DNA of 64,000 bases from contig NC_034415.1 in the NCBI RefSeq assembly GCF_002078875.1, forward strand, positions 18,567,975-18,631,974, read 5' to 3'. The notes below the pieces were generated by a model. That model ran no database searches and was not told the origin of the DNA. It saw only the letters and a program-made list of their open reading frames with translations. Origin of the DNA: Numida meleagris (taxonomy: Eukaryota > Chordata > Aves > Galliformes > Numididae). Position numbers and translations under genes: made by a program. This document shows positions 35,701 through 41,185 of the stretch, in pieces; within the stretch, counting starts at the first letter, position 1; every line of letters begins with the position of its first letter.

Positions 35701-37705
35701 CAGCAACAAAAAAAACCATGCTTCCCAAACCTTGTCATATCCATGTTTCACAGATTTCTTTTGTGCATCCGAGTCTATATCTCTGAAATGTCATCACCTC
35801 AGGCCACTCACTGCCTTAGAATATTAGGCTGTAATAAAGCTGTCTCATTCCCTCACAAAAATGTGTTAGAAAAAAAGGAAAAATCAGGAGAAAAAAAAAA
35901 GTATGTTAGTTGTCACCACCAGCACTACTTTTACAGCATCTACAGGCTTCTCTGGTTCATTTACTGAACCAGAGGCTGGGAAGTGTGCTAACAGCACTCC
36001 TAAACAAGGACTTTATGTATTTATCTATCTGGAAGGGGAGGAGGAGTAAAAGAAGGAAGGGCAATAGATGCCATTTGAGGGTTTTTTGGTTTTTTTTGTT
36101 TTTTTTTTTTAAGTCAATTGCTTTTCCTCAAGCCAGAGATCAGCAGAAATACAAGACCAAGCTTTTAAGTCTGTCTTTTAATTTGTTCAATGATTTGGAG
36201 AAGAAGCATAAATAAAATCCCCATTCTTCCCAAGCAGTGAACATGTATTTGCATCCACAGAACCAAAAACCTTTCCTCAGCTCTTTATATGTGAATTCAG
36301 ACCTGATAGTCTAATGTCTCAAAAGACAGGGACCCCATCACTGTCACCAATGAGGGAAGGATGAAATGAAGTTCAAGGGTAAAGAAGAACCCCTGTTGTC
36401 CTTAAATCAGTGAGCTTATAGTCTTAGGATCTTGACTAAGGCAGACTTCACACCTAGCTTAAGTCCACGTGCCAGTTTACATGTCAAATGTGCCACTAGT
36501 CCTATCCATATGAATGATCATTACTCAGCCACAATACAGTTTGCCCAGGGAACTATTTCCTGTGTGAATATCACAGCTTACCCTCATGCACAATGAGAAT
36601 TAATGATTATAAAAAAAACAGAACTCAGACTCCTATAGCAGATCTCATTTCACAGCCTGAAAATATGACATACTTTTAAAAAAACATCTCAAGCACCTTT
36701 CTGGGAAATATTTGTCATCAAGTTAATTATGAAAAAAAAACCTGTGCTTCAGTTTGGACAGTAATTCAGCCAAGGAGAGTGTCAGCATTTCAGGAGATAA
36801 GTGACCAATATAGCCCAAACACAGCAGTCTCCAGATTTTCCTGTGATGAGAGATGGCATGTTTTAAATGTATTACCCACCTGAGGGATAAAAATAAAAAA
36901 AGGAAGTAAAATTATGAAAGCTTTACCTGTTCTCATTATGCAAACTTAATCCAAATGGATGTCCTAATATTCTTCCAGATGCAACGATAAACCTCCAACT
37001 ATCTAAGAATATTTATTGGGAGGATGAGTATTATTATTCCATTTAGATTATTTGAGCATTAAGGGATATGGCTTATTCAAGCTGCTGTTGATAAAACAGT
37101 GTGGTAAGGTTAATTCTGCAACTGACAACGCTCTGCCAGATTTCACAATATATGGGAAACTTTAATTAGAAGTTTATGAACCTCTGAAAATTCTCAAAAG
37201 GGCTTATCCTTCAGGATGAACTTGGACAAATAGTCAGCTGAAATATGCAGCGATATGCAGCAATAACATTAAAAGAGATTGCTGATGTGTATCAGGACGT
37301 GGTGGTCTTACTTCGAAAGTGGCTACCTCCAGCACTTTCACTGGCTCCTGCCTGTTGTCACTGTGCTTCACGAAATATTATTCATTTTGGTTTTAGGGAA
37401 GTATTATAGTAATAGTACCATGGATGAAAATCCTGCTCTAAGTCAATGAGTCAGTTAGATGTCAGTTATGGAGGCAGGATTTCTTTCTTTACTTGATGAG
37501 GGGGTTGGCAGCCATCAAAACAGGATTTCCTTGAAATGTATTAATTTGGTTGATGTTCGTTAACAATAGCTTCTCTCTTCTGACAGATAATGCTGTAAGC
37601 CTGCTGGAGTGGCAGAGAAGCAGCGATAAGAAATCTGCATCTGAGGATGCTGTGGAGTCTGTGGATGCTGACATAGATTGTACCTGCATTGGTGACTGTA
37701 GTTAA
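2520..37705 (+). CDS. VTG1: Vitellogenin-1, yolk precursor; 29 exons, 5' end outside window
   Basis: Partial coding sequence, join of the 29 exons listed separately; all introns are GT-AG and all phases agree. Vitellogenins are large secreted lipoproteins made in the liver of laying females, taken up by oocyte receptors and cleaved into lipovitellin-1, phosvitin, lipovitellin-2 and a C-terminal von Willebrand D glycoprotein (known for the family). Visible here: about 1,669 codons, beginning near residue 244 of an expected 1,910 or so; lipid-transfer N domain (first ~370 visible residues), beta-sheet lipovitellin-1 domains (~378-828), phosvitin serine tracts (~829-1187), lipovitellin-2 (~1188-1396), vWD domain with CGVCG (~1397-1575), cysteine-rich tail. 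The phosvitin exon is number 17 here, i.e. exon 23 of 35, as in chicken VTG2. VTG1 rather than VTG2 or VTG3 is inferred from the second serine block after phosvitin and remembered chicken VTG1 similarity. One N at 24,919 is the only frame break. Confidence 0.95.
2766..2923 (+). CDS. VTG1: VTG1 exon 8
   Basis: Starts [20 protein letters not shown] and ends SSRPAY plus two bases of an Arg codon. Start of the alpha-helical superhelix of lipovitellin-1. Acceptor CACAG, donor GTACAA; the preceding intron is only 95 bp. Confidence 0.92.
3037..3202 (+). CDS. VTG1: VTG1 exon 9
   Basis: Completes Arg, then [20 protein letters not shown]; ends QAVMEEAT. Helical lipovitellin-1 segment (TLKFLKNRI-like region of VTG2). 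Donor GTAGGA, phase 0. Confidence 0.92.
3203..4296 (+). other. VTG1 intron 9
   Basis: Non-coding AT-rich intron, GTAGGA to CCCCAG. A 102-codon open frame near 3,592-3,900 resembles no protein I know and ignores the splice frame. Confidence 0.75.
4297..4419 (+). CDS. VTG1: VTG1 exon 10
   Basis: 41 codons, [20 protein letters not shown] to CSECLQ. Cysteine-rich helical segment; the spacing [10 protein letters not shown] matches VLQQVACLGY of VTG2, so no exon seems to be missing between this and the previous one. Phase 0 at both ends. Confidence 0.92.
5317..5396 (+). repeat. T-rich and (TTG)n low-complexity tract
   Basis: Runs of T7 separated by GTGGGG and GTGTGG, then five GTT units, ending TTGCATTGCATTGC. 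Simple sequence about 150 bp upstream of the CR1 start. Confidence 0.85.
5545..7296 (+). mobile_element. CR1 LINE, 5'-truncated, nearly intact reverse transcriptase
   Basis: Non-LTR retroposon. An open frame from an ATG at 5,519 runs to 7,153; CR1 similarity begins about 30 bp into it ([15 protein letters not shown]). RT blocks in order: [63 protein letters not shown] and the catalytic FADD ([12 protein letters not shown]). The apurinic endonuclease part is absent, as usual for truncated copies. Around 7,020-7,030 the CR1 C-terminal frame ([20 protein letters not shown]) continues one base later and stops at TAG 7,198-7,200, so this copy has a frameshift. The 3' UTR ends in the typical AATTCTATGATTCTA. 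The 5' edge is approximate. Confidence 0.95.
7669..7676 (+). promoter_or_regulatory. TATA-like box in intron 10
   Basis: TATAAATA followed by GG, 40 bp before exon 11, in a GGAGTATAAATAGGAG context. A good match to a TATA box, but no other promoter element or ATG in the right place supports use. Confidence 0.15.
7716..7934 (+). CDS. VTG1: VTG1 exon 11
   Basis: 73 codons, phase 0 both ends. Starts [20 protein letters not shown] and contains [20 protein letters not shown], the strongly conserved helical repeat of the lipid-transfer family (LALKCIGNMGEPASLKR in VTG2). The large CR1 insertion lies in the intron just before it. Confidence 0.95.
7935..9910 (+). other. VTG1 intron 11
   Basis: 2-kb AT-rich non-coding intron with short T-runs. 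No repeat family or coding similarity recognised. Confidence 0.7.
9911..10128 (+). CDS. VTG1: VTG1 exon 12
   Basis: Starts [20 protein letters not shown] and includes [17 protein letters not shown], equivalent to the MQVASFVYSHMKSLSKS element of VTG2. Helical domain of lipovitellin-1. Ends with two bases of a Met codon (phase 2). Confidence 0.95.
10214..10311 (+). CDS. VTG1: VTG1 exon 13
   Basis: Short exon, M then [20 protein letters not shown] and [12 protein letters not shown]. End of the helical domain and first strands of the lipid-cavity beta sheets. Ends in phase 1 before a 4.2-kb intron. Confidence 0.93.
12881..12904 (+). repeat. Poly-T run (24 T)
   Basis: Uninterrupted T24 within intron 13; no flanking retrosequence recognised. 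Confidence 0.9.
13486..13543 (+). mobile_element. CR1 3'-end fragment
   Basis: CCAGGAGTTGGACTTGATAA then CATGGGTCTCTTCCAACTCA and GGATATTCTATGA, the standard 3' terminus of CR1 (GGACTYGATGATC...TTCCAACT...ATTCTATGA). Very short, sense orientation. Confidence 0.85.
14559..14683 (+). CDS. VTG1: VTG1 exon 14
   Basis: Acceptor TATACAG; completes a Glu codon, then [20 protein letters not shown] and ends GRVADPIE. Start of the beta-sheet lipid-cavity domain (DUF1943-type). Phase 0 at the 3' end. Confidence 0.93.
14769..14870 (+). CDS. VTG1: VTG1 exon 15
   Basis: 34 codons, [20 protein letters not shown] to FREILKK. Matches the VGIRVEGL motif after AD(L/P)xE in VTG2. The preceding intron is 85 bp. 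Phase 0 at both ends. Confidence 0.93.
14960..15079 (+). CDS. VTG1: VTG1 exon 16
   Basis: 40 codons, [20 protein letters not shown] then [20 protein letters not shown]. Aligns with the GWKELPTETPLVSAYLKILGQE segment of VTG2. Phase 0 both ends, 89-bp intron upstream. Confidence 0.93.
15342..15531 (+). CDS. VTG1: VTG1 exon 17
   Basis: 63 codons plus one base, [20 protein letters not shown] through [20 protein letters not shown]. Lipid-cavity beta-sheet domain; [10 protein letters not shown] parallels VPSCLGLPLE of VTG2. Phase 1. Confidence 0.94.
15596..15614 (+). repeat. (CTTT)n microsatellite in splice acceptor tract
   Basis: CTTTT followed by CTTT units immediately before CTAATAG of exon 18; it acts as the polypyrimidine tract. 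Confidence 0.9.
15620..15713 (+). CDS. VTG1: VTG1 exon 18
   Basis: Completes Val, then [20 protein letters not shown] and [10 protein letters not shown] plus AG of a Ser codon. The polypyrimidine tract of its acceptor is a CTTT microsatellite. Phase 2. Confidence 0.93.
15829..16014 (+). CDS. VTG1: VTG1 exon 19
   Basis: Completes Ser, then [20 protein letters not shown] and ends [14 protein letters not shown] plus AG. Beta-sheet domain of lipovitellin-1; PCKEET corresponds to PCREET of VTG2. Followed by a 5-kb intron, phase 2. Confidence 0.94.
16015..20984 (+). other. VTG1 intron 19, longest intron
   Basis: 5-kb intron with no recognisable repeat family or coding sequence. Open frames up to ~105 codons exist on both strands but show no domain and no coding bias I can see. 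Confidence 0.75.
20985..21129 (+). CDS. VTG1: VTG1 exon 20
   Basis: Completes Ser, then [20 protein letters not shown] and acidic [27 protein letters not shown] parallels KAFAVSRNIGEL in VTG2. Linker region within lipovitellin-1. Ends phase 0 at AGG|GTAACT. Confidence 0.9.
21130..22722 (+). other. VTG1 intron 20
   Basis: 1.6-kb non-coding intron; nothing recognised. Confidence 0.7.
22723..22942 (+). CDS. VTG1: VTG1 exon 21
   Basis: Begins with serine-rich linker [20 protein letters not shown], then the folded segment [20 protein letters not shown] ending ALRMSFKP (DUF1944-type region; C...C spacing like CLKMHHIGCQLC of VTG2). Contains an NAS glycosylation sequon. Phase 1. Confidence 0.93.
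22943..23852 (+). other. VTG1 intron 21
   Basis: 0.9-kb intron with a TACGTATGTA-type short repeat near 23,006-23,040 and a poly-A run near the 3' end. Confidence 0.7.
23709..23734 (+). repeat. Poly-A run (26 A)
   Basis: A26 preceded by CACACACCAC in intron 21, about 120 bp before exon 22. No retrogene body recognised upstream. Confidence 0.9.
23853..24022 (+). CDS. VTG1: VTG1 exon 22
   Basis: Completes Val, then [20 protein letters not shown] and ends [15 protein letters not shown]. It is the end of lipovitellin-1, equivalent to the HTDADIDKIQLEIQAGS to KLKRILG stretch of VTG2. Phase 0 before the phosvitin exon. Confidence 0.93.
24685..25468 (+). CDS. VTG1: VTG1 exon 23, main phosvitin exon
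   Basis: Largest exon, 783 coding bases plus one N. Order: [19 protein letters not shown] leader with mixed TCN/AGY serines; basic [10 protein letters not shown]; a long serine core with Arg, Asp, Lys and Asn interruptions including four 21-bp units; basic [14 protein letters not shown] spacer; a second poly-Ser with Thr/Arg; and [15 protein letters not shown]. Phosvitin serines are densely phosphorylated and carry Ca and Fe into yolk (family knowledge). The N at 24,919 puts TAG in frame directly after it; the reading frame continues if the base is omitted. Phase 0 both ends. Confidence 0.93.
24919..24919 (+). other. VTG1: Ambiguous base N inside phosvitin repeat
   Basis: Single N in the AGC/AGT tract. 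The frame set by the exon start places N as the first base of a codon and gives TAG two codons later. Dropping N joins AGT to AGC and keeps 180 more codons open to the donor. It therefore looks like an assembly or consensus mark, not biology. Confidence 0.85.
24932..25015 (+). repeat. 21-bp coding minisatellite, Arg-Ser6 units
   Basis: Four head-to-tail units of CGCAGCAGTAGCAGTAGTAG plus a last base (T, T, T, C) at 24,932, 24,953, 24,974 and 24,995. Each encodes RSSSSSS. Three are identical and the fourth differs at one synonymous position, so the array is recent and likely length-variable. Confidence 0.95.
25552..25608 (+). CDS. VTG1: VTG1 exon 24, 19-codon conserved linker
   Basis: Only 57 bp: [19 protein letters not shown]. 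Not serine-rich; resembles EIYQYRFRSAHRQE after phosvitin in VTG2, so this marks the end of phosvitin proper. Symmetric phase 0-0. Introns of 83 and 817 bp flank it. Confidence 0.92.
26426..26662 (+). CDS. VTG1: VTG1 exon 25, second serine/histidine-rich block
   Basis: 79 codons from [20 protein letters not shown] through [20 protein letters not shown] to [12 protein letters not shown] second phosvitin-like tract with His and Arg, downstream of the RFRSAH linker; chicken VTG2 has no comparable tract at this place (from memory). Starts with a run of TCN serines, then AGC repeats. Phase 0-0. Confidence 0.92.
26663..27638 (+). other. VTG1 introns 22-33, general note
   Basis: This 976-bp intron 25 and the other introns of the 3' half (662 bp intron 22; 817 bp intron 24; 892 bp intron 26; 506, 1,191, 716, 451, 584, 106 and 1,188 bp for introns 27-33) are AT-rich and free of recognised genes or repeat families. 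A 16-bp direct repeat in intron 30 is reported as a finding. Confidence 0.7.
27639..27845 (+). CDS. VTG1: VTG1 exon 26, start of lipovitellin-2
   Basis: 69 codons, [20 protein letters not shown] through [17 protein letters not shown] to VILPLKAQ. Beta-sheet lipovitellin-2; NFLGDI parallels KFLGDIKTPVLA of VTG2. Acceptor TTTTTCAG after a T-run; phase 0-0. Confidence 0.95.
28738..28880 (+). CDS. VTG1: VTG1 exon 27
   Basis: [20 protein letters not shown] then [18 protein letters not shown], ending with AT of an Ile codon. Equivalent to VKWGWDCRDYKVSTELVTGR of VTG2. Acceptor ATAAAG is a weak match. Phase 2. Confidence 0.93.
29387..29525 (+). CDS. VTG1: VTG1 exon 28
   Basis: Completes Ile, then [20 protein letters not shown] and ends [10 protein letters not shown]. 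Matches FVPGAAFMLGFSER of VTG2; lipovitellin-2. Phase 0 at GGG|GTATGT. Confidence 0.94.
30717..30855 (+). CDS. VTG1: VTG1 exon 29
   Basis: [20 protein letters not shown] then [18 protein letters not shown] plus one base. Matches ILYQKAVRLPLSLPVGP in VTG2; last exon of lipovitellin-2. Phase 1. Confidence 0.94.
31572..31758 (+). CDS. VTG1: VTG1 exon 30, start of vWD domain
   Basis: Completes Ser, then [20 protein letters not shown], the FDxxxF/C start of a von Willebrand D domain; ends VHINTSSA. Cysteines at TCE, FTC, SCN and DCT match the family. NKS and NTS glycosylation sequons visible. Phase 2. Confidence 0.95.
32210..32307 (+). CDS. VTG1: VTG1 exon 31
   Basis: Completes Ala, then [20 protein letters not shown] and SGVSEYEK. 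Middle of the vWD domain, with an NIT sequon. Acceptor TTTCCTCTAG after a T-rich tract. Phase 1. Confidence 0.93.
32892..32986 (+). CDS. VTG1: VTG1 exon 32
   Basis: Completes Asp, then [20 protein letters not shown] and [11 protein letters not shown]. Strand-rich vWD core; matches GIDKLYFDGKTITI of VTG2. Contains an NGT sequon. Phase 0. Confidence 0.94.
33093..33252 (+). CDS. VTG1: VTG1 exon 33, CGVCG motif
   Basis: [20 protein letters not shown] then [24 protein letters not shown] is the CxxCG-type signature of vWD domains (CGICG in VTG2), involved in multimer and disulfide chemistry in other family members. Phase 1. Confidence 0.96.
34441..34602 (+). CDS. VTG1: VTG1 exon 34
   Basis: [20 protein letters not shown] then [20 protein letters not shown] and VGFHCFPK. 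Cysteine-rich segment after the vWD domain; matches SKCYSTEPVLRCAKGCSA in VTG2. Phase 1. Confidence 0.95.
34603..37586 (+). other. VTG1 intron 34
   Basis: 3-kb last intron. T/G-rich low-complexity near 36,081-36,112 and a 10-bp hairpin at 35,950-35,974; no gene or repeat family recognised. Confidence 0.7.
37587..37705 (+). CDS. VTG1: VTG1 exon 35, C-terminus and stop
   Basis: Completes Asp, then [20 protein letters not shown] and ends [13 protein letters not shown] with TAA at 37,703-37,705. The final cysteine pattern CTCxGDCS closes the vitellogenin tail (CSCENEECST in VTG2). Separated from exon 34 by a 3-kb intron. Confidence 0.95.
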
Positions 37706-37788
37706 GCTAAATTCTTTAGTGTTGTGCTATAGCCATATTACAGAAATAATTGAATAGCTGGACAGATAAGAAGGAATGTGATAGCTGT

Positions 37789-37794
37789 AATAAA
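37789..37794 (+). promoter_or_regulatory. VTG1: Proximal polyadenylation signal AATAAA
   Basis: AATAAA 84 bp after the stop codon, in an AT-rich context without a clear GU-rich element directly after it. Possibly used as a minor site. Confidence 0.45.
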
Positions 37795-37876
37795 ATATTA
37801 AGAAACATGCTCAAAGAAAGTAAGCTTACTCTATTGCATCCAAAGTCAAATGCATTATGTACAGTCTGCACAGCTT

Positions 37877-37882
37877 AATAAA
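37877..37882 (+). promoter_or_regulatory. VTG1: Distal polyadenylation signal AATAAA
   Basis: AATAAA 172 bp after the stop; the following 50 bp contain TGTTG and GTGGTCTCTC, fitting a downstream U/GU-rich element. Probably the main signal. Confidence 0.65.
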
Positions 37883-37905
37883 TATGTTGTTCATTAAATA
37901 AGTAT

Positions 37906-40900
37906 TCATGTGGTCTCTCTCTTTATTTTCCGTATCAACAAAACAATCAGACCAACTATAATATTATCCAGAAATTCTGCTTCTTTTTATCTGAAATATA
38001 ATTATAGCAGTCCTCTCTTAAAATTATGTTCACTAGGTGATGAAAGGAAAACATGATTACAGCTACTGCTAACATTCCATTGTGTAAAGAATTTCATATT
38101 TAGCATACTAAAGACACAGTAAGCATTTGTTTTCTTTTATGTTTTCTGGTAAAGAGAAAAGTCTGTTCTTGGAACTGTTCTGCAAAAAATACATTTTACT
38201 CCCAGCAAGACCATTAGCCTTAGTACACTCTACAAAGGAATGAATTGGACTGCTAGACTCCCACTGTAGCTTTCCAGAGAGCTATAGTGTGTGACACAGT
38301 CCTCATTTTGATTTAAATTTCAATGGATGTGCTGTTACTTCGTGAGCTAAAAGTATGAATATGGTTTTTTTTTTTTTGGTTTACCATTCCTATTGTGTCT
38401 ATGAAAATGATGCCTTCAAAAACTTCAGAGAACAATAATGCATCCAAATACTCAAAAAAATAATATACAGAAATACGTGTAAGATCAATAGCATCATAAA
38501 GCTAAAATAAAGGAGGACAGTCATACTGCGTTTAACCAGTAGACTGTCAATCTGCTAGCTTTCACTAGGCCTATGCAGAAAGGCAATTCCCTCCCACCCC
38601 AGGGGAGCAGGATTAGGTGGCACCTCCACATCTCATGCAGTGGCACAATATTCCTTCCTTGTAGTGGAATCAGCCATGCGGTGAGCTGTGAGATGTGCTC
38701 CATAGCAGGCAACAGCAGCCAGCAGCCAAGTGCCTTAGTATGGGCAAGGTAGCACTGAACCCAAATATGGCCAGGAAACTGTCATTAAAGAAAATACTTC
38801 TCTTTCTAAGTAAAAACTGAGCTATCAGAAAGAGGAGAACTGAAGACTAAATAGCTGAACAATTACTGAATAACATTTCTCAGCGCTTTTCGTTCAAGAT
38901 CAGAAACTTGAGTAATGTAAAGTACTCTTACTTTCTCTCATTAACTTGAAACTAACTTGGAATTAGATAAGATCCAGTCTCTCTCAGTGTACTGCACCTA
39001 CTTAATTACTTAATGAAGAAAATAAGCCATTGTAAGTTTGTCCAAGCCCAGAGCTCAGCAGGCTGAGTCCTGACACAGGGCACATGCCCCCTGGCAGTCT
39101 GCTTGCCTTAGCCACTCCACCTCTCTGGAGGACAGGGAGCAGAGCAAGGCCACAGTGTGCACAGAAGGGTTACCAGTCCCTTAACCCAACCATTACATAG
39201 TCTACATGTTATTATTTTAGAACCTTCGTATGTACTGAGCCTTTATTCGGATAGCCAGCACTCAACAGCTTTTTTTTTTGCTCAAGGATATCCAAACTCA
39301 GGACAATGGCATGAGCTCTTACTCTGTGTTTTTAATTGTAATAAAGCATTCACAAATTCCCTGTACAAAAGCTGCATTTTGCTAACTCACCAGAAATGCT
39401 ACACTCCAAAAAAAGGCAACTACAAACAAGAGGGGAGATGAAGAATACTGCATTCCACTTTCCTTTAAAATCACACTAATATTGCACCTGGAGAGCCCTT
39501 TTCTTTCTGGCATTGTTTTCACTGTGGCTTATGGGAGATTTGCCATTGATTTTCATAGGATCAGATTGGGGTCTGTCATCTTTAATCCAACACCTTTCCC
39601 TTTAATCCGCTTGTTTACAAAAGAGAAACTTTTGCCAGTCAACCACTTCAGATAAGTCAAAGGTAGCAAAGAAATGCAGTGAGGGAAGAAAAAGGAACTT
39701 TCATGCTCAATGAGTAGAATAGGAATTTAGTAGCAGCAAAGAGCCATTAGTAAGAGAAATAATTCTGCTTGCTGTAAAACACAGAGGCACGACACTAATT
39801 AACAATGATCAAACTGGGATGTACAGTACAAAAAATGCAAGCAGCTCATAAAGGCAAATGATTTCTGAGAGAAGGCATTTACAAATGGTTGAAGTCATTG
39901 GAAAAAACTTCAACAGAGAGACTGATCAGGGGTCTTAAATTAGCTTCTTCTCACAATGATGATATATACAACGATGATATATAATAACAACACATCCTGT
40001 ACAGTGTTAAAACTGTAGCATGTCATGTCAGGCCTGTCCCTGGTGAAGCACCACCTTAAATCCTGCTCCAACACACAGGCTCCTCCGGCACTCCAGCAGC
40101 TGAAGCAAGCCACCAGAAGAGGAGATTCACATCTCCTGCTAATGGCAGTAAAACGTGCCCTGCTCATGGTACCTCCCCACACATGCCTCTCCCCCAGCAG
40201 AAGCTACTCTGTTCACACTGGCCCTGCTGTTCACAGGTAGCAAAGCTCCCACCAGCAAGGTGCTGCCTGTGATGGCTTGAGCCCAGCAATCCTAAAGAAA
40301 TGCTTAGTTCACACACTGTCCCAGACGCAAGGAAGAAAAGACAAATGTGTCACTCTACAGCAGAACATGAGCAAGGAATTCACAGTCCACGTCCTTTCCA
40401 GTAACACAGCCAGGGCTTGGGAGCAGGCCCAGCCAAAGAGAGCCCAGGCACCCACCTTTGCCTAGTGTTCAAGCATGGGTCAGACACAGCTCTTCTTGCT
40501 TGCATCACCAAGGAGCAACTTTCTTCTCTGTCCCATTCCAGTTTGCTGGTGCCCTCTTGCTGAGAAAGCTGGATTCCTGTGTCTGACTCCACTGATGTTC
40601 CAGCTGTGAAATCCAAACATAATGAAAGTTAGTAAAGCCTGAGGTTGGTGCTGGGCTCTGAGAACTGGCCCATTTTACCAAAAGAATTAAGAGCATTAGC
40701 AGTACGAGGGTGAAAAAGCCCTTCTGGAGTGTCTAATGCACCACACAGACGTTACCAACCCATCTGGGAGGATATCTGGAGTCCAGTTTTAAACCTCATA
40801 TGGAAGCCATGCCTGTCCTATCTTATAAAGCAAACCACAGTTAGGTAGTCTACTGAGTATTAAAAAGTCTGTTTCATAGTCTGATCTTTTATACACTCAA

Positions 40901-41060
40901 CTTTTCATTCCTAGTACTTTACAATGGCATGAATTAATGAACTTTGGACTTTACTGTAGTAATCAAGGAAAATGACCACACAACTATAGCACTCCAGTAC
41001 TGTTTAGAAAAAAAAAAAAAAAACGAGTGTCAGAAAAATGATGCAGGCCTAAACATGGGC
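37906..41060 (+). other. Intergenic, no gene recognised
   Basis: Non-coding sequence after VTG1. Slightly GC-richer patches near 38,580-38,740, 39,040-39,160 and 40,040-40,480 have short open frames on both strands without recognisable domains. Confidence 0.6.
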
Positions 41061-41067
41061 CATACTC

Positions 41068-41185
41068 AAGTCCTAACTCTGCCTTTGTGGCTCTGTAATC
41101 TGATTTTGCACGGGGTTGGACTTTACTGAGCCTCATTTTCTGTATCAGAATGATATGACTACTTACCTGCTTGATACAGTCAGAA
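41068..41185 (+). mobile_element. Possible ancient MIR-like SINE fragment
   Basis: CAAGTCCTAACTCTGCCTTT, then GGCTCTGTAAT, ACTGAGCCTCATTTTCTGTA and AATGATATGACTACTTACCTGC follow in order the MIR core and 3' half (tcctggctctgccact...gctgtgtgacc...cctcagtttcctcatctgta...aataatagtacctacct). Highly diverged, as expected of an amniote-age element. Judged by eye against a remembered consensus. Confidence 0.45.

Larger units (their letters stand above)
37706..37905 (+). other. VTG1: VTG1 3' untranslated region
   Basis: About 200 bp of AT-rich sequence after TAA. The end is set approximately, 20-25 bp after the distal AATAAA and before the T/G-rich GTGGTCTCTCTCTTTATTTT stretch expected downstream of a cleavage site. 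Confidence 0.7.
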
